Below the pieces are notes generated by a model. It was not told where the DNA came from and searched no databases. It saw nothing but the letters and a program-made list of their open reading frames with translations. 64,000 bases of DNA from Streptomyces canus (GTDB lineage: Bacteria; Actinomycetota; Actinomycetes; Streptomycetales; Streptomycetaceae), in assembly GCF_030816965.1 (NCBI RefSeq), contig NZ_JAUSYQ010000002.1, forward strand, positions 124,001-188,000, read 5' to 3'. Each line of letters starts with the position of its first letter. Within the stretch, counting starts at the first letter, position 1. Positions 35,262-44,028 of this stretch are shown piece after piece. Position numbers and translations under genes: made by a program.

Positions 35262-35590
35262 CCGCAGGGAAAGCGTGTGCGGGCGCGGCATCAGGCACCG
35301 CATCGCCCGCAAGGGCATCGAGTCTCCGACCCGCCCGGGCCTGCACCGCTGGACCGTAGAGCGTCGAATGACCGACCCCCAGAGCCTTCCAGCGAAGGGA
35401 ATCCGGGGCGAAGCAGACAACCTCGCCAGCGGCGCCGGGACGGTCGGCGCGGCCCGGAGCGGCGAGCGCACGATGTCCTGGCTCGCCGGATGCCGCTCCC
35501 TGCACCCCCGCTACGAACGCAAATCCGAGCACTTCCTGGCCTTCACCAGCATCGCCTGCACCCTCATCTGCTACCGAACAGTGTCAGGCC
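35262..35590 (+). mobile_element. IS5-type transposase C-terminal remnant with in-frame insert
   Basis: The plus frame reads IRHRIARKGIESPTRPGLHR then WTVERRM. About 36 codons unrelated to any transposase follow, then ERTMSWLAGCRSLHPRYERK and SEHFLAFTSIACTLICYR. Intact relatives run directly from RW(T)xER into TMSWLAGC. The catalytic Glu region is retained. The extra roughly 110 bp keeps the frame. Confidence 0.65.
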
Positions 35591-36019
35591 CTGAGCACTG
35601 TTCAGCGTCCGGACCTCCCTCCTTCCAGCCGGGCAGCGCAGATCGGCGTAGAACTCATCGAGTGCCCCGGACACCAGCCAGGCCGGCCACAGCTAGGCCC
35701 GGAACCCCATGCGCCGCTCCACTCACGGGGCTGCCGAAGACCCGCAACCATCCGTCGTCCACCAGCAGTCCGCCGCAGTGGCGCAGGCACCGGGTTGCTG
35801 CCTTGGCCGCGGTGAGCTGCGCCACAGCCGTCGCCGTGGTCAGCTACGCCATACGCCATACGCCCCTTTGCAGCCACCACCCCACGGCCACGACCTGCGC
35901 CAACGGCCGAGGATGTGACTTACCGCCCGCGCGCGTGAGATGACGGCCCATCAGCGGGCGCGGACCGGCCCCGGCCCGCTTCGGAGATCACGACCTGCCC
36001 GTGATCGCCGAAGGGGAGC
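35591..36019. other. No gene seen
   Basis: This stretch lies between the IS5 remnant and a decayed nuclease fragment. Only overlapping artefact frames are present, and I see no recognisable domain, RNA or repeat. Confidence 0.35.
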
Positions 36020-36330
36020 TGCGTTGCGTTCCACCGCCGTACGGACCGCGCCGCCGCGCTGTCCGCGCTCGCCGCCCTGCTGCTCAGCCCAATCACCGCC
36101 CACGCCGCGCCCGGCGACCCGATCGCCCTGCCCGTCCGCGACGCCCTGGCCGCCCTCCCCGTCCAGGACGAGGACCGCATCGGGTACGAGCGCACCGAGT
36201 TCCGGCACTGGATCGACGCCGACCGCGACGACTGCTCCACCGGGCCGAGGTCCTCCTGGCCGAGGCCGTCACCGCCACCGAGCAGAGCGCCAATGCCGAC
36301 CGGCGGGCGCCAGGCGCCAGGTCGGGATGC
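36020..36330 (+). pseudogene. Secreted HNH (DUF1524-type) nuclease N-terminal remnant
   Basis: A signal-peptide-like stretch (ALSALAALLLSPITAHAAPG) is followed by DALAALPVQDEDRIGYERTE and FRHWIDADRDDCST. After an indel comes RAEVLLAEAV. These match the start of Streptomyces secreted HNH/DUF1524 proteins (usual order: RxGYxR, FxHWIDxDxDGCxTRxEVL). At least two frameshifts are present and the catalytic HNH half is gone. Confidence 0.62.
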
Positions 36331-36467
36331 TCCTTCAGCATGTCGTCGGGTCGTCGCATAGAGTGCTGTCAAAGAGGGTGTCCACGTCGTTCGTCACAAA
36401 ACGATCTTGGACATCCTCGTTCTCGTCTCCGCAGGAACCCCTTGGACCACACCACCAGGAGGAACCA

Positions 36468-36857
36468 GTGTCATACCCGCATCTGCTCACCCCCGAGGAG
36501 AAGCTCGCCGACGCGAAGAAGCTGTTGAGCCTCCCGCGTATCGTCGTGATCTGCGGCTCCACCCGCTTCATGACCGAGATGAACGAGGCCGATCTGCGGG
36601 AGACCAAAGCCGGAAAGATTGTCGTCAAACCGGGCTGTGACATGAAGTCACCGCACGAACTTTGGTCCGATCCTGTCGAGGCCGAGGCGCTGAAGGTTCG
36701 ACTCGACGATCTGCACCGGGCGAAGATCCGGCTCGCTGATGAGGCGCTCGTAGTCGGCGACTACATCGGAGACAGCACCCGAGCCGAAATCGCCTACGCC
36801 CGGTCGCTGGGCAAGCCCGTGCGGTTCACGCACCCCGAAGTCGACCCTGACGCCTGA
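36468..36857 (+). CDS. Nucleoside 2-deoxyribosyltransferase-like protein
   Basis: This 129-residue cytoplasmic protein starts at GTG 36468, directly after an AGGAGG site. It has a Rossmann-like beginning, RIVVICGSTRFMTEMNEADL, a middle HRAKIRLADEALVVGDYIGD, and an end STRAEIAYARSLGKPVRFTH. The CGSxRF motif and the D-x-x-S/T-x-x-E-x-x-YA pattern recall nucleoside 2-deoxyribosyltransferase-like and related phage/plasmid proteins. The Glu of the last motif is present. A role in nucleotide salvage is possible but not shown. It is intact among pseudogenes. Confidence 0.65.
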   Translation: MSYPHLLTPEEKLADAKKLLSLPRIVVICGSTRFMTEMNEADLRETKAGKIVVKPGCDMKSPHELWSDPVEAEALKVRLDDLHRAKIRLADEALVVGDYIGDSTRAEIAYARSLGKPVRFTHPEVDPDA

Positions 36858-36967
36858 CAGCCCGCTGCCACCTCGACCACCAGGGCCGGCAGCCCACCCC
36901 CTGACCGTCTCGCGGTGGCTTCGGCCGCCGCCCCCCTCCGCAGGCATCCCCTGGAATTGATCACCTG

Positions 36968-37606
36968 GTGATGGATGACGCGACGACAGCAATCGCCTAC
37001 CTGTGGGACGACGCCGAGAACTACTGGCCGGCGGCCGAGGGCGACGACGACCGCACCGACCCGTTCTCGCCCGGCCTCGGACTCGGGCATTTCCAGGCCG
37101 CGCACGCGCGGCTGGACGCGCTCGGCGTCCGCGTCCCGGCGATCCGTCTCGTCGACCGCGACGGCGTTCACTGCCCGGCCGAGCTTGTGATCGTCGAGGA
37201 CCTTCCGGGGAGAGACTGGAGGAGTTGCTCGCGCGTGACCCGGGCGCGGCTGCTCCGGTCATGGCCAGGCCCGCGGAGTCGCTGGAGGCGATACGGGGTC
37301 ACCGGGCACCGGTGTACGGCAAGGTGGCCGTGGTCGATGCAGGAGGCACGTCGCACGGTATGTCGTGCGAGGGGGTGGTTCTCGACCGCGCGCTGCGGGA
37401 CCTCGCCGAGGCGGCCTCGCGCGATCCGCGGATCGCGGGCGCGCGGGACCGGCTGGAGAAGCGGCTGCTGGGACAAGGGCTTGCGGGTCGCGTTGGAACG
37501 GCTGGCGGTCCTCAACGAACGGATCTCTGCCCAGACCGAGGCCCGCGACCGGCTGGAACCCGCGTTGCGACAGGCAACCGGTGGCCGGATCCGCCCAGTG
37601 GTCTGA
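36968..37606 (+). pseudogene. Phosphotransferase-like protein with compensating frameshifts
   Basis: The frame starts MMDDATTAIAYLWDDAENYW, with FQAAHARLDALGVRVPAIRL and PAELVIVEDLPG. Good coding potential then moves one frame over from about 37,208 (LEELLARDPGAAAPVMARPA, GKVAVVDAGGTSHGMSCEGV, LDRALRDLAEAASRDPRIAG). It returns to the first frame near 37,475 (LRVALERLAVLNERISAQTE to a stop at 37604). The first two thirds resemble aminoglycoside/choline-kinase-like phosphotransferases. The catalytic HGDLxxxN region is missing and the tail looks unrelated. Confidence 0.5.
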
Positions 37607-37975
37607 ACGCCGCCTCGTCGCAGCCGCAGAAACCTGGAGCCGCTACGCTCCTCACGGCCACTCACGGCCACTCACGGTGACCACGAGCCCTCACCGGCCA
37701 AGGAATACACGACTCTCGACTAGGCGAGGTTGCCAGTTTCACACCCCTCCTCCGATCCCGCCGTCCCCACCCGACCGGGTAGGGGCGGCATTGGAGGACG
37801 TCCTGGACCTGGTCGTGCCGTACGCCCGGAGGCGGCGGCTGACCATCCGGAAGGCCGAGAAGAACGCCGCCTTCAGGCGGCTCGCCCTGGCCGCCGAGGG
37901 CTACTGCATCCACGCAAAGTGCCGGCATCGCCCCGCACACGCGGGCGGGGTGCTGCGCACGGGCCCGCTGACCGC
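37607..37975. other. No supported gene
   Basis: A plus frame from about 37,785 reads EDVLDLVVPYARRRRLTIRK then AEKNAAFRRLALAAEGYCIH before running antisense into the SapA-like gene. It has no good start and no recognised domain. It could be a fragment. Confidence 0.3.
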
Positions 37976-38407
37976 TCAGTCGGTCAGCGGTGCGCAGTGC
38001 ACGTTGTTCGCTCCGCCGCTCTGGCCGGCGATCCGTCCCCAGTAGCTCACGCAGTGCCCGGGGTGGCCGATGTACACCGGACCGGCGTAGGTCGTGTAGA
38101 GACCGTCATCGAACTCGGGGTCGACGTCCTGGGCGTCCGTGAGCGCTGCCAGCATGGACACGGCGGTGCCGGGACGGGCACGCACGGTGACCACGCAGTC
38201 CTGACCGGTCGACGGGTTGTACGTCAGGTAGACCGTGCCCGCCGTACCGACCGGTGCCGAGTCGACCACCGTGTAGCCCGCCCCGCAGACACCGTTGTAC
38301 TTTGCCAGGGGCGTCGCCGCCCCTGCCTGCGGTGCGACGGCACCCATGGCGCCGACCACGGCAGCCGTGACCGCTCCGACCGCTGCGGCACGCTGAATGA
38401 TGTTCAT
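37976..38407 (-). CDS. Spore-associated protein A-like secreted protein
   Basis: The 143-residue exported protein starts at ATG 38407 after a GGGGGA site. The signal peptide is MNIIQRAAAVGAVTAAVVGA to AGAAT. The mature part has YNGVCGAGYTVVDSAPVGTA and GTVYLTYNPSTGQDCVVTVR, with TYAGPVYIGHPGHCVSYWGR near the end. Four cysteines probably form two disulfides. This is the layout of SapA of Streptomyces coelicolor, a spore-surface protein made during aerial growth. The function of SapA is not established. Confidence 0.85.
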   Translation of the reverse strand: MNIIQRAAAVGAVTAAVVGAMGAVAPQAGAATPLAKYNGVCGAGYTVVDSAPVGTAGTVYLTYNPSTGQDCVVTVRARPGTAVSMLAALTDAQDVDPEFDDGLYTTYAGPVYIGHPGHCVSYWGRIAGQSGGANNVHCAPLTD

Positions 38408-39120
38408 GTGAATCCCCCGTTTCGTCGACTGCTCCAACAGCTTGTCGACCTCGAAGGGTTTGACCGTCGTCACCCGACCAGCGTTGTAGGCCACCGGCAC
38501 CGGTTACGGAACCCGGACACGGAGTGAACGGGTCCGTGGCGCCGCCCAAGGACGTATGGGTCCGCTGGTACCGCCACGCGAGGAAATTCCGCCGACCCGC
38601 GGGCAGCCTCACCCTCCGGCCATCGCCACCACCGGCGCCCTGCGTCCTGCGTCCTGCGTCCTGCACCAGAGCGACATCCTCATGGCCCTCGCCCTGACCA
38701 CACTCACCGTCGGCTACGACGCCGTCATCACCATCTGCCGCACCTGGCAAAAGACCACCGCACCCGCGCAGCGCGGCGCCGCCCAGGCCCGCCAGGCCGC
38801 CTGACCCGCTTGAGCCGGCAGCCCAGTCCACCTGCTCGCCCCTCCCGTGCTCCGACCAGGGCGGAGCACTTTCCGTGTCCCGACACGGGCCTCCGCGCTG
38901 CGGCCATCGGCCTGCCGCGCAGATCCCACACTGCGGTGACAGGCCGCACTTCGTATGGCGCGTCCCGGGACACGCCCCTGCCCGGGTATGTGCAGGACAC
39001 CCGGTCGTTGTCAGTGGCGGCGTCCAGGATGACGGCCAATGACGACATCGCCCGCCATTTCGCGACCATGGACAACATCCGATCCGCCGACGTCGAAACC
39101 ATGCAGCACGCCGAGGGCAG
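38408..39120. other. No supported gene
   Basis: Two stretches look somewhat protein-like but lack starts and known domains. A plus frame at 38,683-38,804 reads ALALTTLTVGYDAVITICRT. A minus frame near 38,930-39,120 reads SADRMLSMVAKWRAMSSLAV. The second is fused out of the beta-helix remnant and marks a junction near 39,120. Confidence 0.3.
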
Positions 39121-39730
39121 CAGGCCGGCGTCGCCGGGGTGCCGGACCGTGCAGGCGTCGAAGGTGCCCTGCGACTCGCCGGTCAGCACGATGCCGCAGC
39201 CGGTGACGCGTTCGACCGTGGTGTTCCGTACCTCCGCGCGGGCGGCATCACTGAGCGTCGGACCGTGCCCTGCCGTCGAGCGGATCACGCAGTCCTCCAG
39301 GACCGCGTGGGCCGTGCCGGTGACGAGGACGCCGGAGCCTTCGGCGTCCTCGACGGTGCAAGTGCGCAGTTCGGCGGTTCCGCGGCCGATCGACGCGCCC
39401 GCCGGAGACCGCGCAGTGGTCGAGGACGGGCCGGCCGCCGCGGACGAGCACGGCGGGGTCGCGGTCGGCGGTGCCCTCGACCGCCAGGTCGCGCAGTTCG
39501 CAGGCACCGCCCCGCACCGTGATCGCGGGTCCGTGGGCCGCGATGATGCGCACCGTGCCCGGGCCCTTCTCCGCGATCAGGGTGACGTCGCGGTCCAGCA
39601 CCACCGACTCGCGGTAGTCCCCGGGCTGGACGTGGATCACCGCGCCCTCGCCGGCCGCGCGAACGGCGGCCGTGACGGTGCGATGCGTGCCCCAGCCCCG
39701 GTCCGCCACCCTGAGGACGTTGCGTTTCAC
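39121..39730 (-). pseudogene. Right-handed parallel beta-helix protein, frameshifted and truncated
   Basis: ATG 39730 starts MKRNVLRVADRGWGTHRTVT followed by EGAVIHVQPGDYRESVVLDR and ACELRDLAVEGTADRDPAVL, the rungs of a pectate-lyase-like helix. After VLDHCAVSGG the frame shifts near 39,405. It continues TAELRTCTVEDAEGSGVLVT and EVRNTTVERVTGCGIVLTGE, then stops matching near 39,120. In Streptomyces, beta-helix proteins of this type, often fused to an AAA ATPase, lie next to eccD in type VII secretion loci. The ATP-binding part is lost here. It lies 29 bp downstream of eccD in the same direction. Confidence 0.72.
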
Positions 39731-39758
39731 TGGTGTCCCGCTCCGGCCTCGGGGCCCC

Positions 39759-41117
39759 TCACGGCGTCTGCCCCGACTGCAGCAGCGAGGTGTAGACGTC
39801 GAAGACGCCCACCGCGACCGGTACGGAGGCCAGCAGGAAGAACCCGGCGAGTGTGTCGATCCAGGTCGGCCGCTCCTCGTCCGAGTCGGCGCGGAACGCG
39901 CGGCCGAGGCCGAACGCCAGTGCCAGCACGGCCGCGCCCAGCAGGGCGACGGGCCCGGTCCACGGCGGTGTCCCGAAGTTGCCCGGGGCCCGGACCAGTG
40001 CGACGGCCAGGCCGAGTGTCCCCGCGGCCACCATCGGGACGACCGCCGGCGCCATCGTCAGCCGCCCCGCCCGCAGGATCAGCGCGAGGCCGAGGCAGGC
40101 GGTGAGCGCGACCGCGAAGGCGTGGTCCGCCGAGCCCAGGATCACCAGGCACGCGGCCGCGACGGCGGAGCCGAGCACGTTCGTGCCGATGAGCACGCGC
40201 TGACCCCGCTTCACCAGCCGCAGGACGTCCGCCTCGTCGGCGTAGGGGTCCGTGCCGCCCGCCCACGAACCCGCCAGCACCGCGAAATGCCCGGCTGCCT
40301 TGGGTGCGGCGGCGAGCACGCCCATGGTGGTGACGGACACCACGGCCGCCGACTCCAGCAGCGAGGTACGGCCGAGGGTGAGACCGGCGGTCAACACCAG
40401 GGTGATGCCGGTGATCACCACGGCCATCAGCGTCGTGACGTGACGGATGGCCAGCAGCCCGGCGAGGGCTCCGACCAGGGCACCCACGCTCAGGGCCAGG
40501 AGCAGACCGGAGGTGCTCGCGCTCGCCACCGGCAGACAGGCGGCGGACGTGGCGAGCAGGGGTACGGCCGAGTACGCCATGATCAGCCTCAGGCCCAGCG
40601 AGAGCGACCAGCCCTGGCGGGTGGAGTGCCAGGCCAGCAGGGCCAGGGCGAACGCGACGTTCATCGCGCCGACCCCGGTACCGGGCCGGTAGGAGTCCGC
40701 AGAGCCCGACCACGCCAGGATCACGAAGGCCGCGATGAGGCCCAGGACGGCCAGGACCAGCGTGGTGTGGGCGCGGACGCGACGGCCCCACGCGGTGACG
40801 CCGTCGCGGGTCGTCTCGACGGACTCCTCCAGGTCGGTGACCACGGGCTCGTCGAACTCGCCCGCGGCCACGTCCCGGAGGTAGAGCGTGGCGCCGTCCG
40901 CGACGCCCGCCTCCCGCAGCGAGGCTTCGGGCGCGAGGGGTGGGGCGCCGGGCAGGGCCAGCGACCAGGCCGGGGGGAACGTCTCGTCCAACTCCACCTG
41001 CCCCACGAGCGTGAGCAGGGCCGGGGTGTACTCGGCGATGGCCGCGTCCGCGGGCACCGCGAGATCAACCCGCCGCCGTGCTCCCACCACGGTCACATGG
41101 CAGCGTTCATACTCCAC
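39759..41117 (-). CDS. eccD: Type VII secretion membrane protein EccD
   Basis: The 452-residue protein starts at GTG 41117, with AAGGAAG upstream. Residues 1-85 are a YukD-like ubiquitin fold (CHVTVVGARRRVDLAVPADA, then DGATLYLRDV). The rest is about 11 TM helices, beginning TTLVLAVLGLIAAFVILAWS, with a short cytoplasmic loop YADEADVLRLVKRGQ in the middle. Length and architecture match EccD, the membrane-channel component of ESX/type VII systems. Two WXG100 genes lie just upstream in the same direction, and a broken beta-helix gene follows. EccB, EccC and EccE are not in the window, so the locus is incomplete here. Confidence 0.9.
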   Translation of the reverse strand: MEYERCHVTVVGARRRVDLAVPADAAIAEYTPALLTLVGQVELDETFPPAWSLALPGAPPLAPEASLREAGVADGATLYLRDVAAGEFDEPVVTDLEESVETTRDGVTAWGRRVRAHTTLVLAVLGLIAAFVILAWSGSADSYRPGTGVGAMNVAFALALLAWHSTRQGWSLSLGLRLIMAYSAVPLLATSAACLPVASASTSGLLLALSVGALVGALAGLLAIRHVTTLMAVVITGITLVLTAGLTLGRTSLLESAAVVSVTTMGVLAAAPKAAGHFAVLAGSWAGGTDPYADEADVLRLVKRGQRVLIGTNVLGSAVAAACLVILGSADHAFAVALTACLGLALILRAGRLTMAPAVVPMVAAGTLGLAVALVRAPGNFGTPPWTGPVALLGAAVLALAFGLGRAFRADSDEERPTWIDTLAGFFLLASVPVAVGVFDVYTSLLQSGQTP

Positions 41118-41227
41118 TGGGTGTCTTCCTTGTCACACGTGGCCGGAGCCTGTTGAGGGGCGGCCGGGGGTCAGTGCACCGAGTTCCAGGTCTTGATGTT
41201 GGCTTCCTCGGCACCGACATAGTTGCC

Positions 41228-41497
41228 TCAGTTCACCCGCATCACGCGGGCGAGCTCGCCGAGCACGCCGTCGTCCTCCTCGCTGCCGAAGAGGCCCACG
41301 GCAGCCATGTCCCATTCGTGCATGCGCAGTTGGTAGTCGGTCGCCGACTGGGCGTTCCACGTGTCGATGAGCGACTGGATCCGGCTCTTCAGGGCGTGCA
41401 GCTCGCCCATGATGTGCTGGGCCGCGGCATTGAGGTCCTGGCCGGCGGTCTCCAGGCCCTGGCCGACATAGATGGGCACGCTTTCGATATCGGGCAT
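41228..41497 (-). CDS. WXG100-family (Esx) protein
   Basis: The 89-residue protein starts at ATG 41497 after GGAAGG. It is two helices around the turn TWNAQSATDYQLRMHEWDMA, where the WXG motif appears as WNA. The end is VLGELARVMRV. Size and position beside eccD identify it as a secreted ESAT-6/CFP-10-like substrate. It probably pairs with the neighbouring WXG100 protein and is exported by the type VII system. Confidence 0.82.
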   Translation of the reverse strand: MPDIESVPIYVGQGLETAGQDLNAAAQHIMGELHALKSRIQSLIDTWNAQSATDYQLRMHEWDMAAVGLFGSEEDDGVLGELARVMRVN

Positions 41498-41555
41498 CGC
41501 GATTCCTTCCACGGAGGGTGTGTGCAGCGAGCGGACGTGCGGGCGTACGCCGGGG

Positions 41556-41828
41556 TCAGGACAGGTTGGCCTTCGGAAGTGACACGTTGTTGAGATTCGC
41601 CAGGTTCGAGTGCTCGGAGCCGATGTAGTTGTCGGCGCTGGAGTCCAGGCCGTTGGAGATGGCGAGCAGTGCGTTCTGCAGCTGTGCCGCATACATGTCC
41701 CACTCCCTCATCAGTTCCTGGAAGGTGTTCGAGGCGACGCCCTGCCAGTTCGCCTCCATCGCGACGACGTAGCTCTTGAGGGCGTCGAGCTCCGCCTGCA
41801 CGATTTGTTGCACCCGGCTGGGGCGCAC
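41556..41828 (-). CDS. WXG100-family (Esx) protein, 5' end possibly replaced
   Basis: This 90-residue frame has the canonical turn ANWQGVASNTFQELMREWDM (WQG) and a helical tail. The first 10-12 residues (MRPSRVQQIV) lie in sequence shared with the opposite-strand S8-peptidase fragment and do not resemble a normal WXG100 N-terminus. The original start was therefore probably lost at a junction near 41,815. Alternative GTG starts exist at residues 6 and 10. It is likely the heterodimer partner of the protein encoded at 41228-41497. Confidence 0.72.
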   Translation of the reverse strand: MRPSRVQQIVQAELDALKSYVVAMEANWQGVASNTFQELMREWDMYAAQLQNALLAISNGLDSSADNYIGSEHSNLANLNNVSLPKANLS

Positions 41829-42682
41829 AGCAGCTCAAGGACGCTCTGATCAGCACATCGCGCACGGTGTCCGGCACCAAGGTGACCGAGCAGGTCGGGA
41901 TGCGGGACCTCCCCCACACCTACCGGCCGGGTCAGCGCACCACCGAGCACTGGTTCGGAGCTCCGACCCGTCCGTCGATCCCGAGAGGGGCACCCTGGCC
42001 GTCGGTTCGCAACGGCGACACGCTGTCCGTCCACATTCCCGAATTCACGGACTCCGCCAGTGGCCACTGGTCCTTCGCGGAGACCAGCGGCTTCGGCATC
42101 GGCACCCGTACGCCGGCGGACGGTGCGGGTGACTCGGCCACCGCGGTGCTGCTCCGCGAAGGTGAGCGGATCTTCGCCTCGGACAATGGGGCGTGGGGCG
42201 ACATCGAGGTGCCCGCGGGCGAGGCGGACTACCGGCTGGACCTGACGACCTCCCGCATCTCGGACGACTGGCGGTTCGGCACCGGCACGCGCACGTCGTG
42301 GACGTTCGCTTCCGGCACCGCGGCCACGGCGGCCCTGCTGCCGCTGCTCCAGGTCGACTACGATGTGCCGGTCGACGAACGGAACGCGGTGGGCCCGGAG
42401 CGTCGGCACACCCTCGGTCTCGGCGTCCGGATGCAGGACGGCATGGCCGCCCCGGACGGGGTGATTCTGAAGGTGGAGTCGTCCTACGACGACGGCGGGA
42501 GCTGGACCACGGCACGTGTCGCGCACCATGGCGACAACACGTTCACGGCAACGGTCGAGCGGCCGTCGCGGGTTCACGGCGCCGCCTATGTAACGCTGCG
42601 TGTCACAGCTACCGACGCGGCCGGCAACAGCGTGCGGCAGACAGTGGACCGCGCCTACCTGCACAGAGGGGCCAAGCAGTAG
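41816..42682 (+). pseudogene. S8 (subtilisin-like) peptidase C-terminal remnant
   Basis: The frame opens GWGAQQLKDALISTSRTVSG TK, the helix after the catalytic Ser loop in S8 peptidases (the AxxLKxALxxTA region). It continues as a long accessory region of beta domains (SVHIPEFTDSASGHWSFAET, then YVTLRVTATDAAGNSVRQTV) to a TAG at 42680. The entire catalytic part (Asp, His, Ser) is missing. Because S8 peptidases (mycosins) belong to type VII loci, the association with WXG100 genes may be original, but this C-terminus is more like that of large secreted Streptomyces subtilases. Confidence 0.65.
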
Positions 42683-42692
42683 GAAACCGTAC

Positions 42693-42732
42693 GGAAGGGG
42701 TGTCGGGGCGTCACCGCCTCGACACCCCTTCC
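42693..42732. terminator. Bidirectional-looking hairpin terminator
   Basis: GGAAGGGGTGTCGGGGCG (42693-42710) and CGCCTCGACACCCCTTCC (42715-42732) form an 18-bp stem with one mismatch and a TCAC loop. It begins 11 bp after the stop of the S8 peptidase remnant. It is a strong intrinsic-type hairpin, without a clear U-tract. Confidence 0.75.
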
Positions 42733-42793
42733 ATCGCTGGCATTCGTTCCAGGACGCCTGCGGGCCGACTGCCCGACACGAGGGGAAAGCAGG

Positions 42794-42977
42794 GTGACCG
42801 CCTGGCGCTTCGCCGACCGCATGGGGCCGGCCGGCGTCACCGAGAGCAGCGGTCTGAACCTGGGCCGGGCACCCCCACATCGGGCTGCAAACCGTCACCT
42901 GCCTCATGGACGGCCAGGTCCTCCACCATGACAACCTCGGCTCCCAGCAGGTCATCAAGCGGGGCAGCTCAATCTGA
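42794..42977 (+). pseudogene. Pirin-family remnant
   Basis: Two frames give TAWRFADRMGPAGVTESSGL and, after an indel, [20 protein letters not shown] then [10 protein letters not shown]. The HPHIG motif carries two metal-ligand histidines of the pirin cupin. The downstream half is missing. Confidence 0.6.
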
Positions 42978-42983
42978 TGGCTG

Positions 42984-43133
42984 AACGCTCATGCCCTCGT
43001 AGGTGACGTCCTGGACGTCTCCCTGCCAGCCGGCGACCTGGTACTGCCCGACGACGACACGCCTCTATTCCTCACCTCGGCGGGCATCAGCATGACCCCC
43101 ATGCTGTGCAGGAAACGTTCGCTGGGTCCGTGA
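42984..43133 (+). pseudogene. Flavohemoprotein-like reductase remnant
   Basis: The frame reads GDVLDVSLPAGDLVLPDDDT then PLFLTSAGISMTPML and stops at 43131-43133. This is the FAD/NAD(P)-binding junction of flavohemoglobin (nitric-oxide dioxygenase) type reductases. About 50 of 400 codons remain, with no haem domain. Confidence 0.55.
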
Positions 43134-43491
43134 ACTCGCCGCGAACCCGGGCTGTACCGGAAGGCGGGCCACCGGAAGTCAGGCTCGTACGCGCACGTCT
43201 GCGGCCGCGACGAAAGCATTGTGCGCAGCCCGGGCGAGGTCGCCGCGCCAGTCGCGGTCGGCCGGTCGGGCGCCTCATGCAGGTCTGGGCCTCGGCCCAC
43301 GACAACGTCTGCCTCCGCCACAACCTCTGGATCGGCAGGAACGTCTTCGTCCCGGAACAGCAGCCCGACCTGTCCCGAACCCAAACGTTGTCCGCGCCCA
43401 ACCCCAGTACTGGCGGCTCCGACGACGCCACGGCCCGACCGTCAGCTTGTCGTTTATGGTCCGGCGTCGATCGCGGCCTGCCGTGTGGATG
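43134..43491. other. No supported gene
   Basis: Overlapping frames on both strands; none has a recognisable domain. The region separates the flavohemoprotein fragment from the minus-strand unknown gene. Confidence 0.35.
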
Positions 43492-43998
43492 TCAGTCCCA
43501 CGCGTTGAAGAGCACTCCGCCCAACGTGGTGATGCCGTAGAACCGCACCTCACGCCACTCGCCCTGCGTGAGCACTGAGGTGTCCACGTTGGAGAGTGGT
43601 GTGGCGAGTTGTTCACAACTAAGGACCACGAAGCCCGCGTTGGTGAAAGTGTGAGCCCACGGCGGCGGGGCCAGGAACTCCTCTCCGTACCAGTCCCGAC
43701 GCGTCTGGGCGAAGGCGATCCAGGGGTGATGAGCGTGACACAGGACGATGTTCTCGCCTGCGCATGTGCCGATCGTTGCGGTGTGGAAGGTCCGGGGGTA
43801 TGCCTGTTCCTCCACCTCGCCCACTTCGCCTCCGACGACGCGGGCAGCGGCATACAGAGCGGCGCGGAACGCCCGCAGGTCAGTCTCTGGGAGCGGGCCG
43901 TCCTTCGGCCGGAAGAAGCCAGTCGCCCCCCGCGGCAGCGTGAAGCCGATGTTCCCCTCGTTGACCATGCCGCTCATTTTGCCCGGCACGAGGCGCAT
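43492..43998 (-). CDS. Unknown cytoplasmic protein
   Basis: The 168-residue product shows consistent coding quality (FTLPRGATGFFRPKDGPLPE, LRAFRAALYAAARVVGGEVG, AHTFTNAGFVVLSCEQLATP, EWREVRFYGITTLGGVLFNA). It has no signal peptide or TM helix. The start is uncertain; ATGs at 43998, 43977 and 43968 are all possible and none has a good ribosome site. I do not recognise the family. Size and composition would fit immunity-type or small regulatory proteins, but nothing nearby is a toxin. Confidence 0.6.
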   Translation of the reverse strand: MRLVPGKMSGMVNEGNIGFTLPRGATGFFRPKDGPLPETDLRAFRAALYAAARVVGGEVGEVEEQAYPRTFHTATIGTCAGENIVLCHAHHPWIAFAQTRRDWYGEEFLAPPPWAHTFTNAGFVVLSCEQLATPLSNVDTSVLTQGEWREVRFYGITTLGGVLFNAWD

Positions 43999-44028
43999 CC
44001 GTGGTCGTAGGTGTCGTGAACTGTCGGT

